A stretch of 64,000 bases of DNA, taken from assembly GCA_963720775.1 (NCBI GenBank), contig CAVRGR010000003.1:434001-498000 (forward strand), read 5' to 3'. The stretch comes from JAENVT01 sp963720775 (GTDB taxonomy: Bacteria; Actinomycetota; Acidimicrobiia; Acidimicrobiales; Ilumatobacteraceae). Shown one piece after another: positions 54,353 through 63,856 of the stretch (position 1 is the stretch's first letter; every line of letters begins with the position of its first letter). The translations under genes were made by a program, and so were the position numbers. Below the pieces are notes generated by a model. It made no database searches, was not told the DNA's origin, and was given only the letters and a program-made list of their open reading frames with translations.

Positions 54353-55576
54353 TCAAGCGGCGTTCTCGACGACTACGTTGCCGTCTTGAACGACGGTGCG
54401 TACGCGTTCTCTCAGGCCGCTGACGTCGAGTGCATCGCCGCTGACGATCACCAGGTCGGCGCGCTTGCCCTCCTCGATCACGCCGCGGTCCTGGTCGACA
54501 CCGAGCAACTCGGCTGCGGTACGCGTGGTGGCGATCAGCGCCTGTGCCGGCGTCATCCCACAAGAAACCATCTGCTCCAGTTCGCGCAGGTTCTGACCGT
54601 GAGGAGTGACACCTGAGTCGGTGCCCATCGCCACCTTGACTCCAGCGTCGATCGCCATGCTGATGCTCTGGCGATGAACATCGATGACCATCTTCGTCTT
54701 GTCGATCGCGTACTGCGGCACCGCGATGCCTCGATCGGCGGCCTCGAGAACGCCCATCGGTGCGATCAGCGTAGGGACGAGATAGGTGCCGCGTTCCAAC
54801 ATCATCGAGATGGCCTCGTCGTCGAGGTAGATGCCGTGCTCGATCGAGCGGATGCCGGCCCGCACCGCCGACTTGATCCCTTCGGTGGCCTGGGCGTGAG
54901 CCATCACCCATTTGCCCGCCGCTGCCGCCTCGGCCACCAGCACGTCGAGCTCGGCGTCGCGGAAATGGCCATGGCGCGGATCATCGCGAGGCGACAGCAC
55001 GCCTCCACTGGTGCAGACCTTGATGACGTCGGCACCCGCGCGCAGGAGCTCGCGAACCTTCTTGCGCATCTCCTCGGGACCGTCGACGATGTTGTGTGGC
55101 TTGCCCGGGTGCGCCCCGCCGATGATTCCCGGAAGGTGGGCGCCGCAAACCTGCCAATCGTCGCCGTGGCCACCCGTTTGGCTGAGGATGGCGATCGAGA
55201 TCTGCATGTGCGGCCCGGGCACGAGGCCCGACGACTGCGCTTGTTTCACACCGAGGTCGCTGCCGCCGGCCTCGCGACATGTGGTGATGCCGGTTGCGAG
55301 CGTCCGTTGCATGCGTTCGGCAGCGAGGTAGAAGTTCAGCGAGAACGGCGTGCGAACCGACATCATCGGGTCGAGGTTGCCGTCGGCCATGAAGTGCACG
55401 TGACTGTCGATGAAGCCGGGGTAGACGGTGTGGCCGGAAGCGTCGATCGCCTCGTCGCCGTCGAGCCCGGTGCCGACCTGGATGATGCGGTCTCCTTCCA
55501 CGGCGATGTCGGCTGCGGACACGGTGCCACCGATGCTGTCGAACACCTGGCCGCCGCGAATCACGAGTCTGGTCAT
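54353..55576 (-). CDS. Amidohydrolase, imidazolonepropionase/prolidase-like
   Basis: About 407 residues. Metal motifs are PGFIDSHVHFMADG (HxH), the probable Lys in GADVIKVCTSGGVLSPRDD, MAHAQATEGI, and IRSIEHGIYLDDEAISMM, then AMGTDSGVTPHG (Asp). The order matches the Xaa-Pro dipeptidase/OPAA-like amidohydrolase group (Sgx9260-type). It would hydrolyse an N-acylated or cyclic amide. ATG at 55576 or 55585. With dgt it splits the usual rpmA-obgE neighbourhood on the opposite strand. Confidence 0.85.
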   Translation of the reverse strand: MTRLVIRGGQVFDSIGGTVSAADIAVEGDRIIQVGTGLDGDEAIDASGHTVYPGFIDSHVHFMADGNLDPMMSVRTPFSLNFYLAAERMQRTLATGITTCREAGGSDLGVKQAQSSGLVPGPHMQISIAILSQTGGHGDDWQVCGAHLPGIIGGAHPGKPHNIVDGPEEMRKKVRELLRAGADVIKVCTSGGVLSPRDDPRHGHFRDAELDVLVAEAAAAGKWVMAHAQATEGIKSAVRAGIRSIEHGIYLDDEAISMMLERGTYLVPTLIAPMGVLEAADRGIAVPQYAIDKTKMVIDVHRQSISMAIDAGVKVAMGTDSGVTPHGQNLRELEQMVSCGMTPAQALIATTRTAAELLGVDQDRGVIEEGKRADLVIVSGDALDVSGLRERVRTVVQDGNVVVENAA

Positions 55577-55610
55577 CGCGCGCATGCTAGGCCGACGGAG
55601 CAGTTCCCTG

Positions 55611-56772
55611 TCAGAGGTGCGTGTCGATGCCTTGCGGCAGTCGAGCGGTGTCCCAGCCGAGCAAGCGCCACCGCTTGCCGGCAGGCGAATCGGTCGGTCA
55701 TGCCGCCGACGTAGGTCACCGCCTCGTGCAGCGCCTGCGCGCTTCCGGAATCGATGCCGCCGGCGTCAGGCAGTTGCTGGGGATGTGCGGCGTAGTGCTC
55801 GACCAAGGCTTGGAGGAGCGAGATGACCGACCGCGCCTGTTCTTGCGATGCGGGCCGGAGGTACACGTTGTCGTAGTTGAACTTCCTGAATGCGGCGAGC
55901 GCCTCAGCGGGCTCGGCGGACATCCCCACTCGACCGGTGTCTCCTGCAGTTCGAATCATGGCCGTGACGAACGCACCCAGCTGTTGACTGCGTCGCTCTC
56001 CACACTGGCTACGAACGATCTCGGGCAGCGCGGTGGGAGACACGATGCGCGCGTCGACGGCGTCTTCGAAGTCGTGGCAGACGTAGGCGATGCGATCGGC
56101 CCAGCTGACCACCTCACCTTCGGGCGTGAGCGGTGCGGGTCGTGACCACGAGTGGTTGCGGATTCCGTCGAGTGTCTCGGCACACAGGTTGAGGGGCTTC
56201 AACGTGACATCGGCACCCCATACGGCGTGGTCGTAACCACCTGGCACGTATGGCGAAAGAGCATCCTCGCTGGCGTGACCACCCGGCCCGTGACCGCAGT
56301 CGTGTCCAACGGCTATGGCTTCCGTGAGAGCCGTGTTGAGCCCGAGGGCGCGAGCTACCGACGTGGCCACCTGGGCGACCTCGAGTGCGTGAGTGAGTCG
56401 TGTTCGTTGATGATCGTCGGGGAAGACGAACACCTGGGTCTTGCCGGCCAGGCGTCGGAACGCACTGGCGTGCAAGATTCGGTCGCGGTCGCGTTCGAAG
56501 CACGTCCGCCAGGGATCCGGCTGTTCCTCGATGGCACGCTCACCGGCACCGGAAGCACGCGTGGCCAGCAGAGCGAGTGCCTCGTTCTCCACCGCTTCGC
56601 GCATGTCACGGGGCACCAGTGAGGTCGAACCGCTGCCGGCCCACGAATCGGCATGGGCGAAGGCGATGTTGCCGCGCGGATGGCCGGCCATCGTCGCCGC
56701 CCATCGTTCTGCTCGTTCGCCCAACTCGGCCACGTGGCCAGAGTACCGACAACTCCGAATCTCCGTTGGCAT
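55611..56772 (-). CDS. dgt: Deoxyguanosinetriphosphate triphosphohydrolase-like protein, interrupted by a one-base frameshift
   Basis: HD-domain phosphohydrolase: RLAGKTQVFVFPDDHQRTRL, THALEVAQVA, VGHDCGHGPGGHASED (HD pair) and WADRIAYVCHDFEDAVDA. The last 17 residues of the family pattern (LLGWDTARLPQGIDTHL and stop at 55611) are in a second frame; one extra C near 55666 explains the break. The start is uncertain: ATG at 56604 (MREAVENEALAL) gives a more typical N-terminus than 56772. It cleaves dGTP or other dNTPs to the nucleoside and triphosphate. Divergent from obgE. Confidence 0.85.
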
Positions 56773-56796
56773 CGCCAGATAGCCTCAAGAGGTCCT

Positions 56797-58035
56797 ATGA
56801 GCGGCTTTGTCGATGAAGCACAACTGAACGTGCGCGGTGGCGACGGTGGTGCAGGCTGCGTGTCGTTCCGACGTGAGGGCCCCGTCGCCTTCGGCGGCCC
56901 GAACGGTGGCGACGGTGGCAAGGGCGGCGACGTGTGGCTGGTTGCCGATCGAAACGCCGCCTCGTTGCTCGCGTTTCGCGACCATCCACATCGCCGCGCT
57001 GGCGACGGCGTGCACGGCAAGGGCAAGGATCAGCACGGCAAGCGCGGTGAATCGCTCGAGGTGGCCGTCCCAGAAGGCACGATTGCCAGCGACCTGTACA
57101 CGGGTGAGCTGTTGGCCGACCTGGCCAACCATGGCGACCGTTGGCTGTGCGCCAACGGCGGCCGTGGCGGTCGCGGCAACGCAAAGTTCTGGTCGAACAA
57201 GCGTCGCGCGCCCACGTTCGCCGAGCAGGGTGAGCACGGTGAGGAGCTGTGGCTCAAGCTCGAGCTGAAGCTCATGGCGGATGTCGCCCTGGTCGGCTTC
57301 CCCAACGTCGGCAAGAGCACGCTCATCTCCGCGATCAGCGCGGCCAAGCCGAAGATCGCCGACTATCCGTTCACCACCCTCGAACCACATCTCGGTGTGG
57401 TCAAGATCGACGACCACACCGAGTTCGTCGTTGCCGACATTCCCGGGCTGATCGAGGGAGCCAGCCAGGGCAAAGGGCTAGGGCATCAGTTCCTGCGCCA
57501 CGTCGAGCGGGCACGAGTGATGTGCGTCATGCTCGATCTCGCCGCCGTCGACGAGGTGCCGCCTGCCGAGCAGGAACGGATACTGCTCCACGAGCTGGGC
57601 GAGTATCGCCCCGAGTTGCTCGAGCGCCCGCGTGTTGTGGTCGGCAGCAAGGCCGACATCGCCGTAGAGGAGTGGAGTGGCCCGCGAGTCAGCGCGGTCA
57701 CGGGACTGGGGGTGCGCGAGCTGGTCGGACGGCTGGCCGCGCTCGTGCACGAGGCTCGCACCGAGCAACCGGCGAATGAGGGAATCGTCATCATTCGTCC
57801 CGAGGCCGAAGGCGGGCGCGTCGAGCGCCTCGGCGAACACGAGTTCCGCTTGATCGGCCGTCAGGTCGAGCGTGTCGTAGCGCTCAACGATGTCTCCACT
57901 CCCGACGCGCTGTCGTACATCGACTTCCAAATGAAGCGTCTCGGCGTACCGAGGCTGCTGTCGCGTGCCGGTGCGCAAGACGGCGACACGGTCTGGATCG
58001 CCGAGTTCAGCTTCGAGTACCAGCAGGAGGCGTAG
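56797..58035 (+). CDS. obgE: GTPase Obg
   Basis: 412 residues from ATG at 56797. The Gly-rich Obg fold (DEAQLNVRGGDGGAGCVSFR, GGPNGGDGGKGGDVWLVADR) is followed by the G domain: G1 GFPNVGKSTL, G2 DYPFTTLEPHLG, G3 DIPGLIEGA, G4 VVGSKAD, and a C-terminal OCT domain. Essential ribosome-maturation and stress GTPase. Confidence 0.96.
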   Translation: MSGFVDEAQLNVRGGDGGAGCVSFRREGPVAFGGPNGGDGGKGGDVWLVADRNAASLLAFRDHPHRRAGDGVHGKGKDQHGKRGESLEVAVPEGTIASDLYTGELLADLANHGDRWLCANGGRGGRGNAKFWSNKRRAPTFAEQGEHGEELWLKLELKLMADVALVGFPNVGKSTLISAISAAKPKIADYPFTTLEPHLGVVKIDDHTEFVVADIPGLIEGASQGKGLGHQFLRHVERARVMCVMLDLAAVDEVPPAEQERILLHELGEYRPELLERPRVVVGSKADIAVEEWSGPRVSAVTGLGVRELVGRLAALVHEARTEQPANEGIVIIRPEAEGGRVERLGEHEFRLIGRQVERVVALNDVSTPDALSYIDFQMKRLGVPRLLSRAGAQDGDTVWIAEFSFEYQQEA

Positions 58036-59121
58036 ATGCGGCTGGTCGCCAAGATCGGCACATCGTCGATCACGGATGCCCTCGGGGTCATCGACCGCGC
58101 GGTTGTCGACACGTTGTGCGATCAACTGGCAAAGCTTCGCACCGATGGCCACGAGGTGATCCTCGTCTCATCCGGTGCGGTATCGGCGGGCGTCGCCGCG
58201 CTGGGCATGCCTGCCCGGCCCACCGACATGCCGACGCTGCAGGCCATCTCCGCCGCCGGGCAGAGCCGGCTGATGGAGACCTACAACCGGTCGCTCGACC
58301 GGCATCATCTCGTTGCCGCTCAGGTGCTGCTCGTGCCTCACGACTTCGTCGATCGCCGGCAGTACCTCCACGCCCGCCAGACCCTGATGCGATTGATCGA
58401 GTTGGGTTGCATCCCCATCATCAACGAGAACGACGCAATCGCCAGCCACGAGCTGCGCTACGGCGACAACGATCGCATCGCAGCCTTGGTCGCCCACAAC
58501 GTGAATGCCGATCTGTTGGTGCTGCTCACCGATACCGCCGGTCTGTTCACAGCCGACCCGCGCACCGACTCGACTGCCGAGCTGATCAGCGAGGTCGTTG
58601 CCGACAGTCCGTTGCTCACCGTGGCGCTCACAGCCGGCGGGTCAGGTCGGGGGAGTGGAGGCATGGCGTCGAAGTTCGCGGCAGCCAAGATGGCGTCGTG
58701 GTCCGGTACTCGCGCGGTGATCGCCGCTGCCGACCGACCCGATGTTCTGGTCGAGGCCGCTGCCGGGTCGATGGTCGGCACCACCTTTCAGCCGAGCGGA
58801 CGACGGCTGCCGGCCCGGAAGCTGTGGATCGGCTTCGCCAGTCAGGTCGACGGGGCGGTGATGGTCGACGATGGTGCTCGCAAGGCGCTGGTCGAGCGCG
58901 GCAAGTCATTGCTGCCGGCCGGCGTCATCAAGGTCACCGGTGATTTCGACGAGGGTGATGTCGTCGAGGTGCACGACTCGGCCAGTGCAGTGATCGCCCG
59001 CGGCATGGTGCTCAGCACCGCCAGCACGCTTCGCCAGATCATCGGCAAACGAACGACAGATCTGCCGTCCGACGTTGCCCATGAGGTGATTCACCGCGAT
59101 GACCTCGTGCTGTTGACCTAG
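58036..59121 (+). CDS. proB: Glutamate 5-kinase
   Basis: 361 residues. MRLVAKIGTSSITD, ILVSSGAVSAGVAALG, NENDAIASHELRYGDNDRIA, and VLLTDTAGLFTADPR are kinase motifs; the last 100 residues are a PUA domain. It makes glutamyl phosphate for proline. ATG directly follows the obgE stop, with CAGGAGG inside the end of obgE. proA, usual next gene, is not adjacent. Confidence 0.95.
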   Translation: MRLVAKIGTSSITDALGVIDRAVVDTLCDQLAKLRTDGHEVILVSSGAVSAGVAALGMPARPTDMPTLQAISAAGQSRLMETYNRSLDRHHLVAAQVLLVPHDFVDRRQYLHARQTLMRLIELGCIPIINENDAIASHELRYGDNDRIAALVAHNVNADLLVLLTDTAGLFTADPRTDSTAELISEVVADSPLLTVALTAGGSGRGSGGMASKFAAAKMASWSGTRAVIAAADRPDVLVEAAAGSMVGTTFQPSGRRLPARKLWIGFASQVDGAVMVDDGARKALVERGKSLLPAGVIKVTGDFDEGDVVEVHDSASAVIARGMVLSTASTLRQIIGKRTTDLPSDVAHEVIHRDDLVLLT

Positions 59122-59146
59122 GAGCCGCCTGGGCGCTCTCTCAACA

Positions 59147-59307
59147 GATCTGGGCGCCCCGGGCGCAGCTCACCGATGCAGGTGGTTGAGAATTCTGGCA
59201 CCCAGATCGTGATTGGGCGCGGAAGCGGAAATCACACATCCGAAGCCGCGCCCAACGGTCTTGAATGGGTGCGAAAAGCGACTCCGCGCTTCTCGAAGCG
59301 CGCCCAT
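59147..59307. repeat. Cluster of palindromic elements between proB and pspA
   Basis: Three hairpins: GATCTGGGCGCC (59147-59158) with GGCACCCAGATC (59197-59208); TTGGGCGCGG (59213-59222) with CCGCGCCCAA (59246-59255), perfect over ten; ATGGGTGCG (59265-59273) with CGCGCCCAT (59299-59307). The first is related to 44507-44561 and the other two to 15338-15434. They fill the 228-base convergent gap, as a REP-like cluster or bidirectional terminator. Confidence 0.6.
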
Positions 59308-59349
59308 GCGAACGGACTCGGACTGACGAAAACGCCTCGAGGAGCAGTG

Positions 59350-60141
59350 CTAGGAGCCGGCGGGCTTGGGCTGCTCCTCGGCAGCGGGTGCCGCGCTCAC
59401 CGCGGGGGCTGCGGCGGGTGAATCGAGACCGAGCTCGGCGCGCAGCTCGCTGAGGCGGCTGTGGGCTTCGACGTTGGCAGTGGCCTGCTCGACTTCGAGG
59501 ATGCGCGACTCGACGGATGACTCCTGCAGCTCCGACGATGCCTTGGCCTTGACGTAACGCGCCTCGATCTTCTGCTGCACTTCGTTGAGCGTCGGCACGT
59601 CGTCACCAACGGTCTCCTGCAGCTGCGTCATGGCCTTGTTCATCTCTTCTTGCATCTTGGCCTGTTCGAGCTGGGAGAGCAGCTTGTTCTTGTCTGCCAG
59701 CTTCTGTTGCAGGATGCGACTGTTCTGGGCAACGGCCGACTTTGCCTGATCCGACGCCTTGGCCGAATCGAGGACCATCGTCTTCAATCCCTCGACATCT
59801 TTTTCGACCTGGATCAGCTGGTTGGCGATCGTCTCGGCTGCGCCGTTGTACTGATCGGCCTTCGTGGCATCGCCGGCCTTTTGGGCATCGGAAGCCATCA
59901 TCAGCGCCTGCCGGGCATTGGCGTTGAGCTTCTCCAGCTCGGCCATCTTGCTGTTGAGGCGCAGCTCGCTCTGCTTCTGGTTGGCGATGACGTTGGCAGC
60001 TTGTTCCTTGAGGCGGCGGTGCTGTGCCTGAGCCTCGGTGAGCGCCTGCTCCAATTGCACGGCAGGGTCGGCCCTGTTCTCGAAACTGCGATTGAACTTC
60101 GCGCCGAGGTACTTCCACCACTTCTTGAAGACTTTGAACAT
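59350..60141 (-). CDS. pspA: PspA/IM30 family membrane-stress protein
   Basis: 263 residues. A long coiled coil covers about 30-225 (EQALTEAQAQHRRLKEQAAN, AAETIANQLIQVEKDVEGLK). The N-terminal amphipathic start (FKVFKKWWKYLGAKFNRSFE) would bind the membrane. The end is Ala/Pro-rich. Members bind stressed membranes as oligomers. It ends the minus-strand run from 63.8 kb and starts 10 bases after the murJ stop, so it is likely cotranscribed. Confidence 0.88.
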   Translation of the reverse strand: MFKVFKKWWKYLGAKFNRSFENRADPAVQLEQALTEAQAQHRRLKEQAANVIANQKQSELRLNSKMAELEKLNANARQALMMASDAQKAGDATKADQYNGAAETIANQLIQVEKDVEGLKTMVLDSAKASDQAKSAVAQNSRILQQKLADKNKLLSQLEQAKMQEEMNKAMTQLQETVGDDVPTLNEVQQKIEARYVKAKASSELQESSVESRILEVEQATANVEAHSRLSELRAELGLDSPAAAPAVSAAPAAEEQPKPAGS

Positions 60142-60151
60142 GTGGCTGATG

Positions 60152-61744
60152 CTAGTCGGCAGATGCGCCGGATCTCGTCGGGCGCAGACGAGTTCGAGCT
60201 TCGTCGAGCTCGGGTGATTGCAGCACCATCAGCATCCCTGCGTACGCCGCAGTGCCGACGATCGTTGACGCCACGACCCGCACGATCGCACCGGAGCCGG
60301 AGTTGGCGCCGATGGAGCCGGCGACTCCCCACACCACCTCGCTCATCACGAGCGACGCGAGCCCGATTCGCCACAGACTGGCGATGACCGTCTGCACCGG
60401 GAACTCGGGCAGCTTGTAATGAAGGATCTGCAGCGCCCAACCCGCCGCGATCAGGTAGGCGAGACCGAACGCCAGGCCCAGGCCGAGCAGCCCCCAGCGA
60501 TGGACGAACAGCAGTGCGAGGACGATGTTCAGCAGGTTCTCGCCGACGTTGATGACGAACGGCGTACGAGCGTCTTGGTGGGCGTAGAACACTCGCAGCA
60601 CGAAGAGGTAGACGGAGAAACCGACCAGGCCAAGGGCGAATCCAGCGAGCGCGCGCGAGGTGTTGAGGCTGTTGGCCGCGGTGAACTTGCCGTGTTGGAA
60701 CGCGGCGCCGACGATGGCCCGACGCAAGACGAACAGACCGAACCCGGCCGGCACCGTGACGAGCGCGATCAGTCGGATTCCGAGTGACGACCTGTCGAGA
60801 ACGGCCTGGCGATCGTTGCGTTTGATCGCGCTCGACAACTCCGGGAGAAACGTCGTGGCGATCGATACGGCGAGCAGACCGTGAGGAAGGACGAACCAGG
60901 TGTAGGCCTTGGTATAGGCGTCCTCGTTGCCGGAGCCGCCGCGCAGGAGGTTGCGGATGACGACGATCGCCACCTGGTTGGCGACCACATATCCCAACGC
61001 CCAGCCCGACAGCGATCGCAGGCTCTTCACCGCCGGATGCCCGAACGTCGGCTTGAACCGGTATCGCAGCTTGGCTCGCGCCAGGGCGGGCAGCAGAGCG
61101 ATGGCCATGACGGCGATGCCGAGCGTCGCCCCGAGGCCCAGTGTCCAGCGCAGCTTGCCGTTGTGCAGCACGTCGGCAAGCTGTGGCACACGCTTGTCGA
61201 TCGTGCCCGGCACCAGGAGCAGCGACACGATGATCGCCAGGTTCGACAGCGCCGGAGCCCATGCTGCAGCGAAGAATCGCCGGCGAGCGTTGAGCACCGC
61301 CGCGCCGATGGCGTTGAGGCCGTAGAAGAAGATCTGGACGAGAAAGATCCGCGCCAGCAGCGTGCCGGCGCGGTGGTACTCGCCGGCGTCGACGGTCTTC
61401 GATGTGAACAACGAGTACATGTGGAAGATCAGCGGCGCGGCGGCCACAGCGACGACGGTGATGGCCGCGAGCACGATGATCCCGACAGAGATGACCGCCG
61501 AGGTGGCCTCGTCATCGTCGTCCTCGTGCAGCCTGGTGAACAGCGGCACCAGCGTCGCCGAGAGCACGCCACCGAGGAGCAGCTCGTAGATCATGTTCGG
61601 CGTGCCGTTGGCCTGGTCGTATGCGTCGCTGACCGGGCCTTGGCTGAGGACAATTCCGACAACGGCCACTCTCGCCAGCCCGGTGACACGCGAGACCGCG
61701 GTGCCGGCCGCCACGGTGACGTTCGATCGCAGCAGGCTGCTCAC
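60152..61744 (-). CDS. murJ: Lipid II flippase MurJ (MviN)
   Basis: 530 residues from GTG at 61744, which overlaps the previous stop as GTGA. About 14 helices with the MviN start SNVTVAAGTAVSRVTGLARV, the GTPNMIYELLLGGVLSATLV helix and FFYGLNAIGAAVLNARRRF. It moves lipid II across the membrane for wall synthesis. The longer reading upstream lacks a membrane pattern. It forms an operon with the upstream coiled-coil protein and pspA. Confidence 0.93.
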   Translation of the reverse strand: MSSLLRSNVTVAAGTAVSRVTGLARVAVVGIVLSQGPVSDAYDQANGTPNMIYELLLGGVLSATLVPLFTRLHEDDDDEATSAVISVGIIVLAAITVVAVAAAPLIFHMYSLFTSKTVDAGEYHRAGTLLARIFLVQIFFYGLNAIGAAVLNARRRFFAAAWAPALSNLAIIVSLLLVPGTIDKRVPQLADVLHNGKLRWTLGLGATLGIAVMAIALLPALARAKLRYRFKPTFGHPAVKSLRSLSGWALGYVVANQVAIVVIRNLLRGGSGNEDAYTKAYTWFVLPHGLLAVSIATTFLPELSSAIKRNDRQAVLDRSSLGIRLIALVTVPAGFGLFVLRRAIVGAAFQHGKFTAANSLNTSRALAGFALGLVGFSVYLFVLRVFYAHQDARTPFVINVGENLLNIVLALLFVHRWGLLGLGLAFGLAYLIAAGWALQILHYKLPEFPVQTVIASLWRIGLASLVMSEVVWGVAGSIGANSGSGAIVRVVASTIVGTAAYAGMLMVLQSPELDEARTRLRPTRSGASAD

Positions 61745-62367
61745 GGGGATGGGGACGCCTGACCAGTGCTTCCGGGGCGCGTGTTGTTGATGTCTTCGAC
61801 CGCGAGTCGCAGCGATTGCAGTTGTGTCACGACGTCGTCGACGGCACTGCCCAGATCGTCCGTCGAGTCGGAGCCAACACTGACCTCGGCGGCCTGGGCG
61901 AGCAGTTCGCCGAGGCGGGTGTTGAGCAGTCGCAACCGTTGGTCGGTGTCGTCGCGAGTCGCCCGAATCCTCTGCGCAGAGTCGAGCTGAGCCTTGAGTG
62001 ACGTCCGCGTGGCGTCGTCGGTGGCCACCTCGAGCCGCGCCGCCAACGAGGTACCATCGAGACGGTTGAGGGCGTCGTCGAGCGAGTCGCCCCGACAAGC
62101 GATGAGCCAGCACTCCTCGACCCCGCGCTGCACCTGTCGCGTGATCGACTCCATGTTGGTACGCAGCGGGCCGCTACGTGTTGCCGAGACGATCTCGGCG
62201 TACCGTCGCTGAGACGCCTGCGCGGCGCTGACGTAGCGACGCCACGGCTCGCTGAGTACGAACGGGTCGATCCTCAGCGGTCGCTCGTGAGGCCGCCGGC
62301 GGCGCCGCACCAATGCGGTGGCTGCGGCGACAGCGGCCACAGCGATGGCGACGAGTGCGGCCGTCAT
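61741..62367 (-). CDS. Membrane-anchored coiled-coil protein of unknown function
   Basis: 208 residues. One N-terminal helix (TAALVAIAVAAVAAATALV) followed by RRRRRPHERPL and a mostly helical cytosolic part (VSAAQASQRRYAEIVSATRS, LKAQLDSAQRIRATRDDTDQ, LLNTRLGELLAQAAEVS). The end is Ser/Thr/Pro-rich. No family is recognised. Conserved placement before murJ would suggest an envelope role (inference). Confidence 0.75.
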   Translation of the reverse strand: MTAALVAIAVAAVAAATALVRRRRRPHERPLRIDPFVLSEPWRRYVSAAQASQRRYAEIVSATRSGPLRTNMESITRQVQRGVEECWLIACRGDSLDDALNRLDGTSLAARLEVATDDATRTSLKAQLDSAQRIRATRDDTDQRLRLLNTRLGELLAQAAEVSVGSDSTDDLGSAVDDVVTQLQSLRLAVEDINNTRPGSTGQASPSP

Positions 62368-62388
62368 GGCCCGAAGGGTAATCGGTGG

Positions 62389-63774
62389 TCACGCATCGAC
62401 CGCAGCGATGTCGTCGGCTGTAAGCGTGGTGAGCTGCTCATCGCTCGGGTCACTCAGCGGCGCAAGGCGCTGCGCTTGTTGGGCAACTGCGGTTTCGAAG
62501 AGGTTGCGGACGAAGCGAGCGTTGCCGAAACCACGAGTGCGCGGCTCGGCACTGATGAAGTGGCGGACGCGGGCGAGCGCGTCGTCGGAGCATGCGTACT
62601 GGCTCCTGTCACCCAAGCCGACGAAGATCGCGACCAGTTCGTCGTCGGTGTAGTCGGGAAAGGAGATGGTGCGAGTGAAGCGACTCTTCAGGCCAGGGTT
62701 CGACTCGATGAACGCTTCCATCTCCGTCGTGTAGCCGGCGGCGACGATGGCCAGATCGTCACGGTGGTCCTCCATGAACTTCACCAGGGTGTCGATCGCC
62801 TCGCGCCCGAAGTCGTTGTCGCCTCCTCGGGCCAGCGCGTATGCCTCGTCGATCAGGAGCATGCCGCCCAGCGAGGATTGCAGGATCTCTGCTGTCTTCA
62901 GCGCAGTTTGACCGACGAAGCCCGCAACGAGCTTCGATCGGTCCGTCTCCACCAGTTGTCCCTTGGCCACGACGCCTACCGCTCGGTAGATCTGGCTGAG
63001 GAGTCGCGCCACCGTGGTCTTGCCGGTTCCCGGATTGCCGGTGAACACCAGATGATGGCTGATTTCGATGACGGGCAGGCCGCGCTCGCTTCGTATTTGT
63101 TGCACTTGCAACATGCTGGTCAAGCGGCGAACTTCGGCCTTGACATTGTCGAGCCCGATCAAGCCATCGAGCTCTGTCATCAAATCGTCGACCGAGCGTG
63201 CCGGGAGCAGGTCGGTCTTCTCCTCGCGCTCGGCTGTCGTGGTCGCCGCTGGAGCTTGCGTAGCTGTCTGTCTGTCAGCCTGCCCTGGCCGGGCCACGCC
63301 GGCGGCGTCCATCGAGTTCAGCAGACGAGCGCGGAACGCATCGATCGCCTGCAGCTCGTCCATCGACGGGACCAGATCCGTGGCCGCGGTCACGTGGGCG
63401 AGGTGGATCGCCAGCTCGTAGTAGCGGTTCGTTCGTCGGGTGCCGTCCCTGTGATCGGCCTTCATCAGGAGATCGAACAGCACACTCGGTTCACTCAACC
63501 ACTCGTCGCGGTGCTTGAACAGATCGGAGTCGCGAACCTGCGAGCCCGACGTGACCAGTGGAGGATCGAGCAGCGGGCCGATCGAATCGAGGTACGCGTC
63601 GAGCTCGCTGTCGGTGAGCCGTCCGTCGGCAGCGATGATCGCGGCGACGAGGTTGCTGGCCTCGATCACAGCGTCGGCACGGTGCTCGGCGTCGGGCCGA
63701 CCACTCAACGAACTCAGCTCATGGGCGATGCCGCCGACGAACTCGTCGACGTCTCGTTGCATCGGGCCTGGCAT
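62389..63774 (-). CDS. CbbX/SpoVK-like AAA ATPase with TerB-like N-terminal domain
   Basis: 461 residues. The N-terminal helical part (ASNLVAAIIAADGRLTDSEL) resembles TerB-type domains, followed by a Thr/Ala linker. The AAA module (about 205-440) has Walker A FTGNPGTGKTTVARL, Walker B MLLIDEAYALARGG, sensor 1 VAAGYTTEME, the Arg-finger region GLKSRFTRTISFPDY and sensor 2 GFGNARFVRNLFE. CbbX-type enzymes remodel protein complexes; others of this group accompany type VII secretion (EccA-like). No secretion gene is in this window. ATG at 63774. Confidence 0.85.
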   Translation of the reverse strand: MPGPMQRDVDEFVGGIAHELSSLSGRPDAEHRADAVIEASNLVAAIIAADGRLTDSELDAYLDSIGPLLDPPLVTSGSQVRDSDLFKHRDEWLSEPSVLFDLLMKADHRDGTRRTNRYYELAIHLAHVTAATDLVPSMDELQAIDAFRARLLNSMDAAGVARPGQADRQTATQAPAATTTAEREEKTDLLPARSVDDLMTELDGLIGLDNVKAEVRRLTSMLQVQQIRSERGLPVIEISHHLVFTGNPGTGKTTVARLLSQIYRAVGVVAKGQLVETDRSKLVAGFVGQTALKTAEILQSSLGGMLLIDEAYALARGGDNDFGREAIDTLVKFMEDHRDDLAIVAAGYTTEMEAFIESNPGLKSRFTRTISFPDYTDDELVAIFVGLGDRSQYACSDDALARVRHFISAEPRTRGFGNARFVRNLFETAVAQQAQRLAPLSDPSDEQLTTLTADDIAAVDA

Positions 63775-63856
63775 GGGACCGCAGGCTACGCCGTCACCTC
63801 GGGGCGCCGGACCTTCGGGTGCGGTGTTCGCTAGGTTGACCAGCGAGGTGCATGAG

